Assembly (NCBI RefSeq): GCF_037546185.1
Contig: NZ_JAWMWH010000001.1
Span: 682,001 to 746,000 of the forward strand
DNA: 64,000 nucleotides
From: Nicoliella lavandulae
GTDB lineage: Bacteria; Bacillota; Bacilli; Lactobacillales; Lactobacillaceae
Direction: 5' to 3'
Positions 53,222 to 61,830 of this stretch are shown here, one piece after another. Made by a program: the position numbers and the translations under genes. Below the pieces are notes generated by a model, which saw only the letters and a program-made list of their open reading frames with translations, did not search any database and was not told the origin of the DNA. Numbering within the stretch: position 1 is the stretch's first letter; every line of letters begins with the position of its first letter.

Positions 53222-54709
53222 TTGGCTAAGAATTCGATTCGAGTTAGATACGCTCCAAGTCCAACAGGACATTTGCACATTGGAAATGCCAGAACGGCAA
53301 TTTTTAATTACCTTTTTGCACGTCATAATAAAGGTAAGTTTATTATCAGAATTGAAGATACTGATACGAAACGGAATGTGGCTGATGGTGAAATCAGTCA
53401 ATTAGATAATTTAAAGTGGTTAGGATTAGACTGGGATGAAGGTCCTGATAAGCCAGGTGACTTTGGTCCATACCGTCAATCCGAACGGCGGTCAATTTAC
53501 GAACCACTAATTCAAAAGTTACTTGATGAAGGTAAGGCTTATGAATCTTACCGGACTGAAGAAGAACTAGCGGCCGATCGTGAAGAACAAAAGGCTCGTG
53601 GGGTAATGCCTCACTATGAAGATGAATTCGCTGGAATGACTGAAGACGAAAAGCAACAAGCAATTGCTGATGCAAAGGCAAAGGGCTTAAAGCCAGTTAT
53701 TCGTTTCCGGGTTCCAAAGAACCACGACTACAATTGGGATGATATGGTTAAAGGACCATTATCATTTAACTCTGACAGTGTTGGTGGGGATTTTGTTATC
53801 GCTAAACGTGACGGAATGCCTACTTACAACTTTGCCGTTGTAGTTGATGACCATTTGATGGAAATTAGTCATGTCTTTAGAGGAGATGACCATGTTTCTA
53901 ACACACCAAAACAATTAATGATTTATGATGCATTCGGTTGGGATGCACCTAAGTTTGGGCACATGAGTTTGATTACGAGTGCTGATTCCGGTAAGAAGTT
54001 AAGTAAGCGGGATGAATCAATCATCCAATTTATCGAACAATACCGTGACTTAGGATACTTACCTGATGCAATGTTTAACTTCATTACGCTATTAGGTTGG
54101 TCACCAGTGGGTGAAGATGAAATCTTCTCCAAGCGCGAATTTATTAAGATGTATGATTACAAGCGGTTAAGTAAGTCACCTGCTAAGTTTGATAATAAGA
54201 AGCTTGAATGGATTAACAACCAATACGTTAAATCTAGTGATGAAGACGTCGTAATGGATCTTGCATTACGTCAATTGATTGCTAAGGGCAATATTCCTAC
54301 TAACCCAGATGCTAAGACGGTTGAATGGGCGCGGAAGTTAATCAACGTATACAAGCAACAAATGAGTTACATGGCTCAAATCAACGAAATGGCAGATGTA
54401 TTCTTCCACGAACCAGAACAAGTGACTGGTGATGCATTAGAAGAAATTAGTAATGATACCGCACCAGTAGTATTAAAAGAATTTGCTAAACGGGCGAAGG
54501 AACTTCAAATCTTTGATAAGGTTGAAATTCTAAAGACCATTAAAGCAGTTCAAAAAGATACTAAGATTAAAGGGCGTAAGTTATGGATGCCAATTAGAAT
54601 TGCGGTAACGCATGAAATGAGTGGTCCAGAACTACCAGAATCAATTGAATTAATTGGTCGTGAAAAGGCGCTTGAACACATTGAACAAACACTAAAGCAA
54701 ATCGATTAA
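53222..54709 (+). CDS. gltX: Glutamyl-tRNA synthetase
   Basis: GluRS charges tRNA-Glu. The 495-residue class I enzyme has the HIGH motif in PSPTGHLHIGNARTA, RIEDTDTKRN, and KKLSKRDES (KMSKS). In lactic acid bacteria a nondiscriminating GluRS often charges tRNA-Gln too, with GatCAB repair; whether that applies here is not visible. It starts at TTG 53222 after AGAGGGGA. A good terminator follows. Confidence 0.96.
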   Translation: MAKNSIRVRYAPSPTGHLHIGNARTAIFNYLFARHNKGKFIIRIEDTDTKRNVADGEISQLDNLKWLGLDWDEGPDKPGDFGPYRQSERRSIYEPLIQKLLDEGKAYESYRTEEELAADREEQKARGVMPHYEDEFAGMTEDEKQQAIADAKAKGLKPVIRFRVPKNHDYNWDDMVKGPLSFNSDSVGGDFVIAKRDGMPTYNFAVVVDDHLMEISHVFRGDDHVSNTPKQLMIYDAFGWDAPKFGHMSLITSADSGKKLSKRDESIIQFIEQYRDLGYLPDAMFNFITLLGWSPVGEDEIFSKREFIKMYDYKRLSKSPAKFDNKKLEWINNQYVKSSDEDVVMDLALRQLIAKGNIPTNPDAKTVEWARKLINVYKQQMSYMAQINEMADVFFHEPEQVTGDALEEISNDTAPVVLKEFAKRAKELQIFDKVEILKTIKAVQKDTKIKGRKLWMPIRIAVTHEMSGPELPESIELIGREKALEHIEQTLKQID

Positions 54710-54713
54710 TTAA

Positions 54714-54761
54714 ATGGGGTTTCCTTAAAGATAACTATATCGTTAAGGAAACCTCTTTTAT
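54714..54761 (+). terminator. Terminator of gltX
   Basis: GGTTTCCTTAA pairs with TTAAGGAAACC across a 14-base loop with a partial inner stem; CTCTTTTA follows. Confidence 0.85.
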
Positions 54762-54826
54762 TGTAAATTAATGCTATATTTATGCTAAAATGAAACTAAC
54801 TATTAACTGAGATTGGGGTGTAGGAT

Positions 54827-56236
54827 GTGCTAAAAATTTACAATACGTTGACTCAAAAAAAGGAAACCTTTGAACCAATTCATCCAGGGGTAGTGAATAT
54901 GTACGTCTGTGGGCCGACTGTCTATAACTACATCCATATTGGAAACGCAAGAAGTGTGGTCGCATTTGATACGGTACGACGTTATTTTGAATACTGCGGA
55001 TATCGGGTTAACTATGTATCTAATTTTACCGATGTTGATGATAAAATGATCAACGTAGCCAAGCAAGAAAATACTACGGTACCAGCATTAGCTGATAAAT
55101 TTATTGCAGCCTTTAAAGAAGATACGAAGGCGTTAAATGTGGAACCAGCTACAACAAATCCACGGGCAACTGACAATATTCCAGAAATTATTGATTTTGT
55201 TAGTGACTTGATTGATAAGGGATATGCATACGTCGTCGATGGCAATGTTTATTACCGGGCTCGTAAGTTTGATACGTATGGACTATTAGCTCATGAAAGC
55301 ATTGATGATTTAGAAGCAGGGGCTAGTCAACACGTTAACCCTGCTGAATTAGCTCAAAAAGAAGATCCAATTGACTTTGCCCTTTGGAAGAAACAAAAGG
55401 GTGATGAGATTGCATGGGATTCCCCATGGGGAAAGGGTCGTCCAGGTTGGCATATCGAATGTTCAGTAATGTCGACTAAATACCTAGGTGATACGATTGA
55501 TATTCATGGTGGTGGAATTGATTTAGAGTTTCCACACCATGAAAATGAACGGGCCCAAAGTCAAGCTAAGACTGGGAAGCGCTTCGTTAATTATTGGATG
55601 CACAATGGGTTTGTAACGGTCGGGGATGATAATGAAAAAATGAGCAAGTCACTTGGTAACTTCGTGACGGTTCATGATTTGATCAAGACCACTGATCCAG
55701 AAGCAGTTCGGTTCTTGATGTCAACGACTCAATACCGGCGCCCAATTAGTTATAATCCAACTAACTTACAATCTGCTGCTGCTAATTTAAAGAAACTTAA
55801 GTTGGCATATCACAACTTAAGTTACCGGCTAAAAGATGCTGATGAATATAATGATCCAAAAGTAGATCAAGAAGTGCGGCAAATCCAAGCTGATTTCCAA
55901 GATGCGATGGATGATGACTTTAACGTTCAAAATGGAATCGATAAAGTCTATGAATTAGCTAAGTTAGGCAATGTGTATGCAGAACGGCCAACTGTGTTCA
56001 AGGACACTGTTGCATTGATCTTAAAGAAGTTAGCAGATCTATCTAAAATCTTTGGAATTCAATACGAAGTGGAACACCTAGATGATCAAAAGGTCGAAGC
56101 CTTGATTACAGAACGGAACCAAGCACGTAAAAATCACGACTTTGAACGCAGTGATGAAATTCGTGATGAATTAAAGGCACAGGGAATCGTGTTAGAAGAT
56201 ACGCCACAAGGAACACGATTTAGAAGGGAATCATAA
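54827..56236 (+). CDS. cysS: Cysteinyl-tRNA synthetase
   Basis: CysRS charges tRNA-Cys. The 469-residue class I enzyme has the zinc-binding Cys in MYVCGPTVYN, the HIGH motif YIHIGNARS, WHIECSVMS, GGGIDLEFPHHENERAQS and KMSKSLGNF. It starts with GTG 54827, six bases after GGGGTG. It overlaps the mrnC start by one base. The upstream region has no T-box. Confidence 0.96.
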   Translation: MLKIYNTLTQKKETFEPIHPGVVNMYVCGPTVYNYIHIGNARSVVAFDTVRRYFEYCGYRVNYVSNFTDVDDKMINVAKQENTTVPALADKFIAAFKEDTKALNVEPATTNPRATDNIPEIIDFVSDLIDKGYAYVVDGNVYYRARKFDTYGLLAHESIDDLEAGASQHVNPAELAQKEDPIDFALWKKQKGDEIAWDSPWGKGRPGWHIECSVMSTKYLGDTIDIHGGGIDLEFPHHENERAQSQAKTGKRFVNYWMHNGFVTVGDDNEKMSKSLGNFVTVHDLIKTTDPEAVRFLMSTTQYRRPISYNPTNLQSAAANLKKLKLAYHNLSYRLKDADEYNDPKVDQEVRQIQADFQDAMDDDFNVQNGIDKVYELAKLGNVYAERPTVFKDTVALILKKLADLSKIFGIQYEVEHLDDQKVEALITERNQARKNHDFERSDEIRDELKAQGIVLEDTPQGTRFRRES

Positions 56237-56655
56237 TGACAGAAAGTAACGTTGATTATAACCAACTCAATGGAGTGGTATTGGCATATCTAGGGGATGC
56301 TGTATACGAAGTCTATATTCGCAAGCATCTATTGACCCTAGGGATTACTAAGCCCAATCGGCTTCAAAAAGTAGCTACTAAATACGTGTCCGCAAAGGCT
56401 CAGGCTGCTTTGATCGATTTAATGGAAACGGATGCCATTTTATCTGATGACGAACAAGCTGTCTTTAAACGGGGCCGGAATGCTAAGAGTTATACCCATG
56501 CGAAAAATACGAATGTTGTAACTTATCGCATTTCAACTGGGTTTGAAGCATTAATGGGTTACTTATCACTAAGTAATCAATTAGATCGGCTTAACTTTTT
56601 AGCGAGCTGGTGTATTGAACAAGTCGATAATGGGAGAATTAGTTATGAAAAATAA
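56236..56655 (+). CDS. mrnC: Mini-ribonuclease III
   Basis: MrnC is a small RNase III without an RNA-binding domain that matures 23S rRNA ends. The 139-residue protein has LNGVVLAYLGDAVYEVYIRKHLL with the catalytic acidic residues, KYVSAKAQAA, and FKRGRNAKSYTHAKN. ATG 56236 shares a base with the cysS stop; overlap with rlmB at the other end is 11 bases. The cysS-mrnC-rlmB order is the same in B. subtilis. Confidence 0.95.
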   Translation: MTESNVDYNQLNGVVLAYLGDAVYEVYIRKHLLTLGITKPNRLQKVATKYVSAKAQAALIDLMETDAILSDDEQAVFKRGRNAKSYTHAKNTNVVTYRISTGFEALMGYLSLSNQLDRLNFLASWCIEQVDNGRISYEK

Positions 56656-57397
56656 TGACGATTTTGTGATGGGGCGGCACCCAGCTGTAGCTGCTTTAAG
56701 AAGCAAACAAGAAATTAATAAAGTCTTTTTACAAGATGGCATTAAAAAAAACGAACCAGTTGTGAGTGAAATTATTAAACTAGCTAAGGCGCGGCACTTA
56801 ATCATCTCAATGGTGCCAAAGCAAAAGTTAGATTTACTATCTGATCATCAAAATCATCAAGGTGTAATGTTAGCCATTGCTGCTTATAAATACGCAACAA
56901 TTGATGATTTATTTGCGAAAGCTGAAGAAAATGGCACGGCCCCATTCTTTATGATTCTAGATAGTATTGAAGATCCACATAACCTGGGATCCATCATGCG
57001 TACTGCTGATGCTGCTGGTGTTAGTGGCATTATTATTCCAAAACACCGGGCAGTTGGGTTAACTTCAACAGTTGCTAAGACTTCTGCCGGTGCAATTGAA
57101 CGGGTTCCAGTTACGCGGGTAACTAACTTGGTTCAAACCGTTAAGGAATTAAAAGACCGCAATGTATGGATTTTTGGAACTGATATGAATGGATCAGACT
57201 ATCGAAAATGGAATGGCAATGGAGCGGTAGCATTAGTAATTGGAAACGAAGGTAAGGGAATTTCACCACTATTAAAGAAACAAGTTGATGAAATGCTTAC
57301 GATTCCAATGGTGGGTGAAGTCCAAAGTTTAAATGCTAGTGTTGCTGCTGGGTTACTCATGTATCAATGCTTTAACTCTAGAAATCCGTTGGCCTAG
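56645..57397 (+). CDS. rlmB: 23S rRNA 2'-O-ribose methyltransferase RlmB (SPOUT family)
   Basis: RlmB-type enzymes methylate the ribose of G2251 (E. coli numbering) in 23S rRNA with SAM. The 250-residue protein has a short substrate-binding domain (DFVMGRHPAVAALRS), then the SPOUT domain with DSIEDPHNLGSIMRTADAAG, VIGNEGKGISPLLKK and PMVGEVQSLNASVAAG. Start ATG 56645 follows GGGAG by eight bases; the longer TTG frame lies within mrnC. Another TrmH-family target is possible. Confidence 0.93.
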   Translation: MKNNDDFVMGRHPAVAALRSKQEINKVFLQDGIKKNEPVVSEIIKLAKARHLIISMVPKQKLDLLSDHQNHQGVMLAIAAYKYATIDDLFAKAEENGTAPFFMILDSIEDPHNLGSIMRTADAAGVSGIIIPKHRAVGLTSTVAKTSAGAIERVPVTRVTNLVQTVKELKDRNVWIFGTDMNGSDYRKWNGNGAVALVIGNEGKGISPLLKKQVDEMLTIPMVGEVQSLNASVAAGLLMYQCFNSRNPLA

Positions 57398-57415
57398 TAA
57401 TGGAGCTGATTGATA

Positions 57416-57940
57416 ATGAAAGAACAGTTATTATTAGTTGATGCTTATAATGTAATTGGGAGTTGGCCAGAATTAAACCAATTAAAACTGGACAATCGGA
57501 TGGCAGAAGCCCGGGATGAACTTTTACGGATTCTATCTGAATATCAGAAATATCGAAAAATTAATATGGTAATAATCTTTGATGCAATGTATGTTCCTGG
57601 GTTAGCTAAAAAGGATAAACATTATAATTTAGACGTTGTCTGGACTGGTAAAGATGAGACTGCCGATAGTTACATTGAAGCATTGGCCCGGAAAAAACAA
57701 TCACGATTTACCCAGGTCATAGTTGTTACTAGCGATCAGGCTGAACAATGGACGGTGTTTTCAGCCGGGGCGTTACGACTGTCGTCGCGTGATTTATTGA
57801 GAGATGTCAAACGGGCTAAAAAGGAAATTCATCGTCATGTGCATAGTTATAAAAACCTAGGTAGTGGCCGTACGTCCCCATTTTCTAATCAACAATTAGA
57901 TGAATTAGCTAAACTCCGTGATCATTTATCGGACCAATAA
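57416..57940 (+). CDS. rae1: NYN-domain ribosome-associated endoribonuclease Rae1 (YacP)
   Basis: Rae1 of B. subtilis cleaves mRNA in the ribosomal A site. The 174-residue PIN-like protein has LLLVDAYNVIGSWPEL with the first Asp, INMVIIFDAMYVPG, DETADSYIEALA and VVTSDQAEQWTVFSAGALRLS. ATG 57416 is ten bases after TGGAG; the TTG at 57410 is too close. It lies between rlmB and sigH as in B. subtilis. Confidence 0.92.
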   Translation: MKEQLLLVDAYNVIGSWPELNQLKLDNRMAEARDELLRILSEYQKYRKINMVIIFDAMYVPGLAKKDKHYNLDVVWTGKDETADSYIEALARKKQSRFTQVIVVTSDQAEQWTVFSAGALRLSSRDLLRDVKRAKKEIHRHVHSYKNLGSGRTSPFSNQQLDELAKLRDHLSDQ

Positions 57941-57980
57941 GTTAGTTCGAAGGATTATTAATAAATTAATAAATATAAAT

Positions 57981-57989
57981 TGGTATAAT
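57981..57989 (+). promoter_or_regulatory. sigH promoter (extended -10)
   Basis: TGG before TATAAT (57984-57989), about 72 bases before sigH; no good -35. Confidence 0.5.
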
Positions 57990-58060
57990 GCTAAAGAATA
58001 AACGTTCGCTTGTTGCTATGATACTTTCCTGCTAAATTTGTTTTAAAAGGAGCTGATCTC

Positions 58061-58657
58061 ATGGCAACAAGTCATAGTCCAATCATAGTTAAAGAGACTA
58101 AATTAATTCGTGAAATTCAGTCTGGCAATGAAGATGCGATTGGCACATTATTTAAAAAGTATATTCCAGTTGTAAACCGAATTTGGAATCAATACTTTAT
58201 CAACGGAATGGATAAAGAAGATTGGCATCAAGAATCAATGATTGTATTGGTTAAAATTGTTAAAAACTACGATTGCGACCGTGGCGTAAGCTTTGGTAGC
58301 TTCTATCGACAGGCGTTAAAAAACCGCTTTTTTGATTTAATTCGGCGGAAAAATGCTAAGAAGCGCTTACCAGATAAAATCGTTAGTTCTTTTGATGCCT
58401 ATGAGAATTATTATTCTGAAACGGTCGTGGACATGAAATCATTTTGTCCAGAACGTCGAATGCTAGTAAATGAACAAGTTGAAAGCTTTTTAGATCGTCT
58501 TTCAATGTTTGAAACCCTGGTTTTATTGCAAATGCTTAGAGAAACTGGGTTGAAGGATTTAATTGAAAAGGAAAAATATTCCAAGGCTAAGATCATTAAT
58601 GCAGTTGAACGGTGTCGGCGTAAATTCAATGCTTACCAGAATGAAATGAATGGCTGA
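58061..58657 (+). CDS. sigH: RNA polymerase sigma factor SigH/ComX-like
   Basis: The 198-residue alternative sigma factor has region 2 (NEDAIGTLFKKYIPVVNRIW, EDWHQESMIVLVKIVKNYD, GSFYRQALKNRFFDLIRRKN) and region 4 (ETLVLLQMLRETGLKDLIEKEKYSKAKIINAVERCRRKF). In lactobacilli, SigH is thought to drive competence-type genes; B. subtilis SigH starts sporulation. AAAGGAG precedes the ATG. Location between rae1 and rpmG is the conserved one. No com genes are in the window. Confidence 0.9.
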   Translation: MATSHSPIIVKETKLIREIQSGNEDAIGTLFKKYIPVVNRIWNQYFINGMDKEDWHQESMIVLVKIVKNYDCDRGVSFGSFYRQALKNRFFDLIRRKNAKKRLPDKIVSSFDAYENYYSETVVDMKSFCPERRMLVNEQVESFLDRLSMFETLVLLQMLRETGLKDLIEKEKYSKAKIINAVERCRRKFNAYQNEMNG

Positions 58658-58663
58658 GTAAGT

Positions 58664-58692
58664 TTGACTAGTTAGTGGTATCATGCTAATAT
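58664..58692 (+). promoter_or_regulatory. Promoter of rpmG-secE
   Basis: TTGACT (58664-58669), 17-base spacer ending in TGC, TAATAT (58687-58692). Confidence 0.8.
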
Positions 58693-58720
58693 TGGAATGA
58701 TTACGTAGGGGGTCATACCT

Positions 58721-58870
58721 ATGTCACAAAACAAATTAGTATTAGCCTGTTCAGTTTGTGGTGCTCGCAACTATGTTGTAAAGGGTAATGCATCCAGAAC
58801 AGAACGATTAACCGTTAATAAATTTTGTAAGCATTGCGGAAAATATACGTTGCATCGAGAGACACGTTAG
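58721..58870 (+). CDS. rpmG: 50S ribosomal protein L33
   Basis: A 49-residue protein (MSQNKLVLACSVCGARNYV to HCGKYTLHRETR) with two Cys pairs (Cys10, Cys13, Cys36, Cys39), the zinc-binding form of L33. GGGGG lies eight bases before the ATG. It is 12 bases upstream of secE. The contrast with the Cys-free L31 at 3163 shows a mix of zinc-containing and zinc-free variants. Confidence 0.95.
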   Translation: MSQNKLVLACSVCGARNYVVKGNASRTERLTVNKFCKHCGKYTLHRETR

Positions 58871-58882
58871 TAGGAGGATCTT

Positions 58883-59056
58883 ATGCGATTAGGAAAATTT
58901 TTAAAGAGCGTCGGCCAAGAAATGAAAATCGTGGTCTGGCCTAATGCCAAACAAACGAGAGAAGATACTTCCACTGTTTTGGGAGTTTCAGTATTATTTG
59001 CAATCTTCTTTGCGGTTGTTGATAGCTTAGTTCAATTACTATTAAAATTGCTATAA
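58883..59056 (+). CDS. secE: Preprotein translocase subunit SecE
   Basis: A 57-residue membrane protein with a cytoplasmic amphipathic helix (FLKSVGQEMKIVVWPN, the conserved E-x-W-P region) and one transmembrane segment (TVLGVSVLFAIFFAVVDSLV). SecE is an essential partner of SecY. AGGAGG precedes the ATG by seven bases. A terminator separates it from nusG. Confidence 0.95.
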   Translation: MRLGKFLKSVGQEMKIVVWPNAKQTREDTSTVLGVSVLFAIFFAVVDSLVQLLLKLL

Positions 59057-59061
59057 AATGA

Positions 59062-59089
59062 AAAACCTACCTCGTGTGAGGTTTTTTTA
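59062..59089 (+). terminator. Terminator of rpmG-secE
   Basis: ACCTC pairs with GAGGT around GTGT, flanked by AAAAAC and GTTTTTTT. The short stem may let some transcription through to nusG. Confidence 0.75.
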
Positions 59090-59183
59090 TTTTGGAATTT
59101 TTTGAACGCCTTCGATTGATTAATTTATATGATATAATATTCTTTATAATTGCAGTATTAAACAAACAAAGGAGCAATCTGGA

Positions 59184-59732
59184 ATGGTAGAATCAGCTGA
59201 AAAGCAATGGTATGTACTTCATACTTACTCTGGTTATGAAAACCGTGTTAAAGCAAACATCGAGTCACGTAAGGAATCAATGGGAATGTCTAACTTCATT
59301 TTTAGAGTCGTAGTTCCTGAACAAGAAGAACACGAAGTTAAAAATGGGAAAGACCAATTTAAGATGGATAAGACTTTCCCTGGATATGTATTAATTCAAA
59401 TGGTAATGACTGATGAATCATGGTACGTTGTTCGTAATACACCTGGTGTTACTGGTTTTATCGGTTCTCATGGACAAGGTAGTAAACCAACTCCATTGCT
59501 TCCTGAAGAAGTGGAATTAATCTTAAGTCGCCTAGATCAAACTCCAGAAGTAAAAGAAATTGATGCTAAAGTGGGCGATACAGTCACTATTATTGATGGT
59601 GCTTTCTCTGGTCTATCTGGTAAGATAATTGAGATTGATAATGAAAAAGCTAAGTTAAAAGTGGATATTGATATGTTCGGGCGTGAAACTAGTGCCGAAC
59701 TAGATTTCAAACAAGTTAAACCAATTGAATAA
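59184..59732 (+). CDS. nusG: Transcription elongation factor NusG
   Basis: NusG binds RNA polymerase and affects pausing and termination. The 182-residue protein has the NGN domain (KQWYVLHTYSGYENRVKANIE, FPGYVLIQMVMTDESWYVVRNTPGVTGFIG) and the KOW domain (VGDTVTIIDGAFSGLSGKI). AAAGGAG precedes the ATG; TGA-TATAAT at 59130-59138 is a probable extended -10. Confidence 0.96.
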   Translation: MVESAEKQWYVLHTYSGYENRVKANIESRKESMGMSNFIFRVVVPEQEEHEVKNGKDQFKMDKTFPGYVLIQMVMTDESWYVVRNTPGVTGFIGSHGQGSKPTPLLPEEVELILSRLDQTPEVKEIDAKVGDTVTIIDGAFSGLSGKIIEIDNEKAKLKVDIDMFGRETSAELDFKQVKPIE

Positions 59733-59789
59733 AAATTTGAATCAATAAATTTTTTATGTTATATTTATTGTTGTATGTTTTTTGCATAT

Positions 59790-59832
59790 AGGAAAGTGGG
59801 AGGAGAAATTCTGATCTCCATTTACCACACAC
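59790..59832 (+). promoter_or_regulatory. Structured leader of rplK (putative r-protein operator)
   Basis: GTGG (59796) can pair with CCAC (59824), and GGAG with CTCC inside, giving a hairpin with GTGGGAGG on the 5' side, shortly before the AAGGAGG of rplK. GTGGGAGG recurs in the rplA leader, and resembles 23S rRNA near the L1 site (GTGGTGGGAG). Control by L1 or L11 is inference. Confidence 0.5.
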
Positions 59833-59853
59833 GGACTTAAGGAGGTATGTCTC

Positions 59854-60276
59854 GTGGCTAAAAAAGTAGCTAATGTAGTTAAATTACAAATTCCTGCGGG
59901 AAAAGCAACACCCGCTCCTCCAGTTGGACCTGCTTTAGGTCAAGCTGGAATTAACATCATGGGATTCACTAAGGAATTCAATGCTCGTACTGCTGATCAA
60001 GCTGGTATGATTATCCCAGTTGTTATTACTGTTTTCGATGATCGTTCATTCGAATTCATCACTAAGACACCACCAGCTGCAGTCTTATTAAAGAAAGCTG
60101 CTGGAATTCAAAAAGGTTCTGGTGAACCTAACACTAACAAGGTAGCGGAAGTTACTAAGGATCAAGTGAAGGAAATCGCCGAAACTAAAATGAAAGATCT
60201 TAACGCAGCTGATGTAGAAGCCGCAATGCGTATGGTCGAAGGTACTGCACGCAGTATGGGGATCACTGTTAAGTAA
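59854..60276 (+). CDS. rplK: 50S ribosomal protein L11
   Basis: The 140-residue L11 has the N-terminal VVKLQIPAGKATPAPPVGPALGQAGINIMGF and the C-terminal rRNA-binding domain (MKDLNAADVEAAMRMVEGTARSMGI). It forms the GTPase-associated center and is needed for RelA-type sensing. It starts with GTG 59854 after AAGGAGG. Confidence 0.97.
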   Translation: MAKKVANVVKLQIPAGKATPAPPVGPALGQAGINIMGFTKEFNARTADQAGMIIPVVITVFDDRSFEFITKTPPAAVLLKKAAGIQKGSGEPNTNKVAEVTKDQVKEIAETKMKDLNAADVEAAMRMVEGTARSMGITVK

Positions 60277-60287
60277 TTTCATTCATA

Positions 60288-60360
60288 CTGTGGGTAGGCC
60301 CCGATGCTCTAATTTTGATTAGGGTATCAAGTGGGAGGTTTATCCGTTATAACCACAATT
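60288..60360 (+). promoter_or_regulatory. Leader of rplA with L1-binding-site-like structure
   Basis: CTCTAA/TTAGGG forms a hairpin bordered by GATGC and GTATC/GTGGGAGG, and a downstream CCAC can pair with GTGG. The arrangement resembles the L1 site of 23S rRNA. Autoregulation of rplA by L1 is known in other bacteria; here it is inference. Confidence 0.5.
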
Positions 60361-60378
60361 GCAAGGAGGAAAATACAC

Positions 60379-61071
60379 ATGGCTCGTAATAGAGGTAAAA
60401 AATACCAAGATGCACTTAAGCAAGTAGACCGTGAAAAGGCTTACTCCGTTGAAGATGCAATTAACTTGGTTAAAAAAATTGATTTCGCAAACTTTGACGC
60501 AAGTGTTGAAGTTGCATTTAACTTAAACGTTGATACTAAGCAAGCAGACCAACAATTGCGTGGTGCTACTGTGCTACCTAATGGTAGTGGTAAGGACCAA
60601 ACTGTTGTTGTATTTGCTAAGGGTGACAAGGCTGCTGCTGCTAAAGAAGCCGGTGCTGACTTTGTTGGAGATGCTGATTTAGCTGAAAAAATCCAAGATG
60701 GTTGGTTAGACTTTGATGTAGCAATTGCTACTCCTGACATGATGGCTCAAGTTGGTCGTCTTGGTCGGGTACTTGGACCTAAAGGTTTAATGCCAAACCC
60801 TAAGACTGGTACTGTTACTATGGACGTTGCTAAGGCTGTTAATGATGCCAAAGCTGGTCAAGTAACTTACCGTACTGACCGTGACGGAAACGTTGCTGTT
60901 CTTATCGGTAAGGTATCATTCGATGCTGATAAATTAGTTGGTAACTTAGAAGCAATTCAAAATATTATTGCTAAGGCCCGTCCAGCTTCTGTACGTGGTA
61001 CTTACATCAAGAATATTTCTGTTTCTTCAACTTTTGGACCTGGTGTTAAGGTTGACGTTGAATCATTCTAA
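60379..61071 (+). CDS. rplA: 50S ribosomal protein L1
   Basis: The 230-residue L1 has NRGKKYQDALKQVDREKAY, VEVAFNLNVDTKQADQQLRG, LGRVLGPKGLMPNPKTGTVT and RPASVRGTYIKNISVSSTFGPGVKVD. It forms the L1 stalk of the 50S subunit at the E site. Start ATG 60379 follows AAGGAGG by nine bases; the earlier frame from 60331 covers the leader hairpin and is rejected. Confidence 0.97.
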   Translation: MARNRGKKYQDALKQVDREKAYSVEDAINLVKKIDFANFDASVEVAFNLNVDTKQADQQLRGATVLPNGSGKDQTVVVFAKGDKAAAAKEAGADFVGDADLAEKIQDGWLDFDVAIATPDMMAQVGRLGRVLGPKGLMPNPKTGTVTMDVAKAVNDAKAGQVTYRTDRDGNVAVLIGKVSFDADKLVGNLEAIQNIIAKARPASVRGTYIKNISVSSTFGPGVKVDVESF

Positions 61072-61106
61072 TTTATTGATTTAGGATCAAATAAAAAATC
61101 CCAATA

Positions 61107-61135
61107 TTGACGTGTGATTATCCTTATGGTATAGT
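61107..61135 (+). promoter_or_regulatory. Promoter of rplJL
   Basis: TTGACG (61107-61112), 17-base spacer ending in TGG, TATAGT (61130-61135). Confidence 0.85.
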
Positions 61136-61152
61136 TACTCTGTTATATAAAT

Positions 61153-61258
61153 CTACCTAAGACTCAGGTGGCATCTGCCTTAAAATCCTGCCGAGGAATT
61201 AATTTCACGAAATTAAATTCTTTCTCTATGTCTGGGTAGGCATGGGGATTTTTTATTA
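61153..61258 (+). promoter_or_regulatory. Ribosomal protein L10 leader with attenuator
   Basis: CTACCTAAGAC (61154-61164) can pair with GTCTGGGTAG (61230-61239), and AATCCTGCC (61184-61192) can alternatively pair with GGCATGGGGATT (61239-61250) to form a terminator with a T-run. CTGCCGAGG and TATGTCTGGGTAGGCATGGGGA are typical of the Firmicutes L10 leader. In this class L10(L12)4 binding to the leader favours termination, lowering rplJL expression. Confidence 0.8.
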
Positions 61259-61289
61259 AAATCCCAAAAATTTTGGGAGGTGAAAATGG

Positions 61290-61796
61290 ATGCGTAAAGA
61301 TGTTTTAGCTGCTAAGGAAGAACAAGTTGAAAACTTTACTAAGAAGTTACAAGACGCTAACACTGCGATTGTTGTTAACTACCGTGGATTAGACGTTGCT
61401 GATGTTACTGACTTACGTAAACAATTACGTGATGCCGACGTTTCATTTAACGTTATTAAAAATAACGTAATTAGTCGTGCTGCTGAAAAAGCTGGTTATG
61501 AAGATTTAAAGGATGTCTTTTCAGGACCTACTGCAGTTGCCTTCTCTAACGAAGACCCAATTGCACCTGCAAAGATTTTGAAGAACTTTGCTGACAATAA
61601 CGATGCTCTTGTTATCAAGGGTGGAATGATTGAAAAGAAAGTTGCTTCATTAGATGAAATTAACGAATTTGCTTCATTACCAAGTCGTGATGAATTACTT
61701 GCTACTCTTGCTAACGTATTGCAAGCTCCTATTCGGAACGTTGCTTACGGTGTTAAGGCAATTGCAGACGGTAAGGACGACGATAGTGCCGCTTAA
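61290..61796 (+). CDS. rplJ: 50S ribosomal protein L10
   Basis: The 168-residue L10 begins with the RNA-binding domain (KEEQVENFTKKLQDANTAIVVNYRGLDVADVTDLRKQLRDA) and ends with the helical L12-binding part. It anchors the L7/L12 stalk. The start is ATG 61290, after GGGAGG at 61275-61280. The ribosome binding site is partly in a CCCAAAA/TTTTGGG hairpin. An overlapping ATG at 61285 opens a three-codon frame only. Confidence 0.96.
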   Translation: MRKDVLAAKEEQVENFTKKLQDANTAIVVNYRGLDVADVTDLRKQLRDADVSFNVIKNNVISRAAEKAGYEDLKDVFSGPTAVAFSNEDPIAPAKILKNFADNNDALVIKGGMIEKKVASLDEINEFASLPSRDELLATLANVLQAPIRNVAYGVKAIADGKDDDSAA

Positions 61797-61830
61797 AAAT
61801 TAAAATTTATCCAAAATGGAGGAAAATAAA

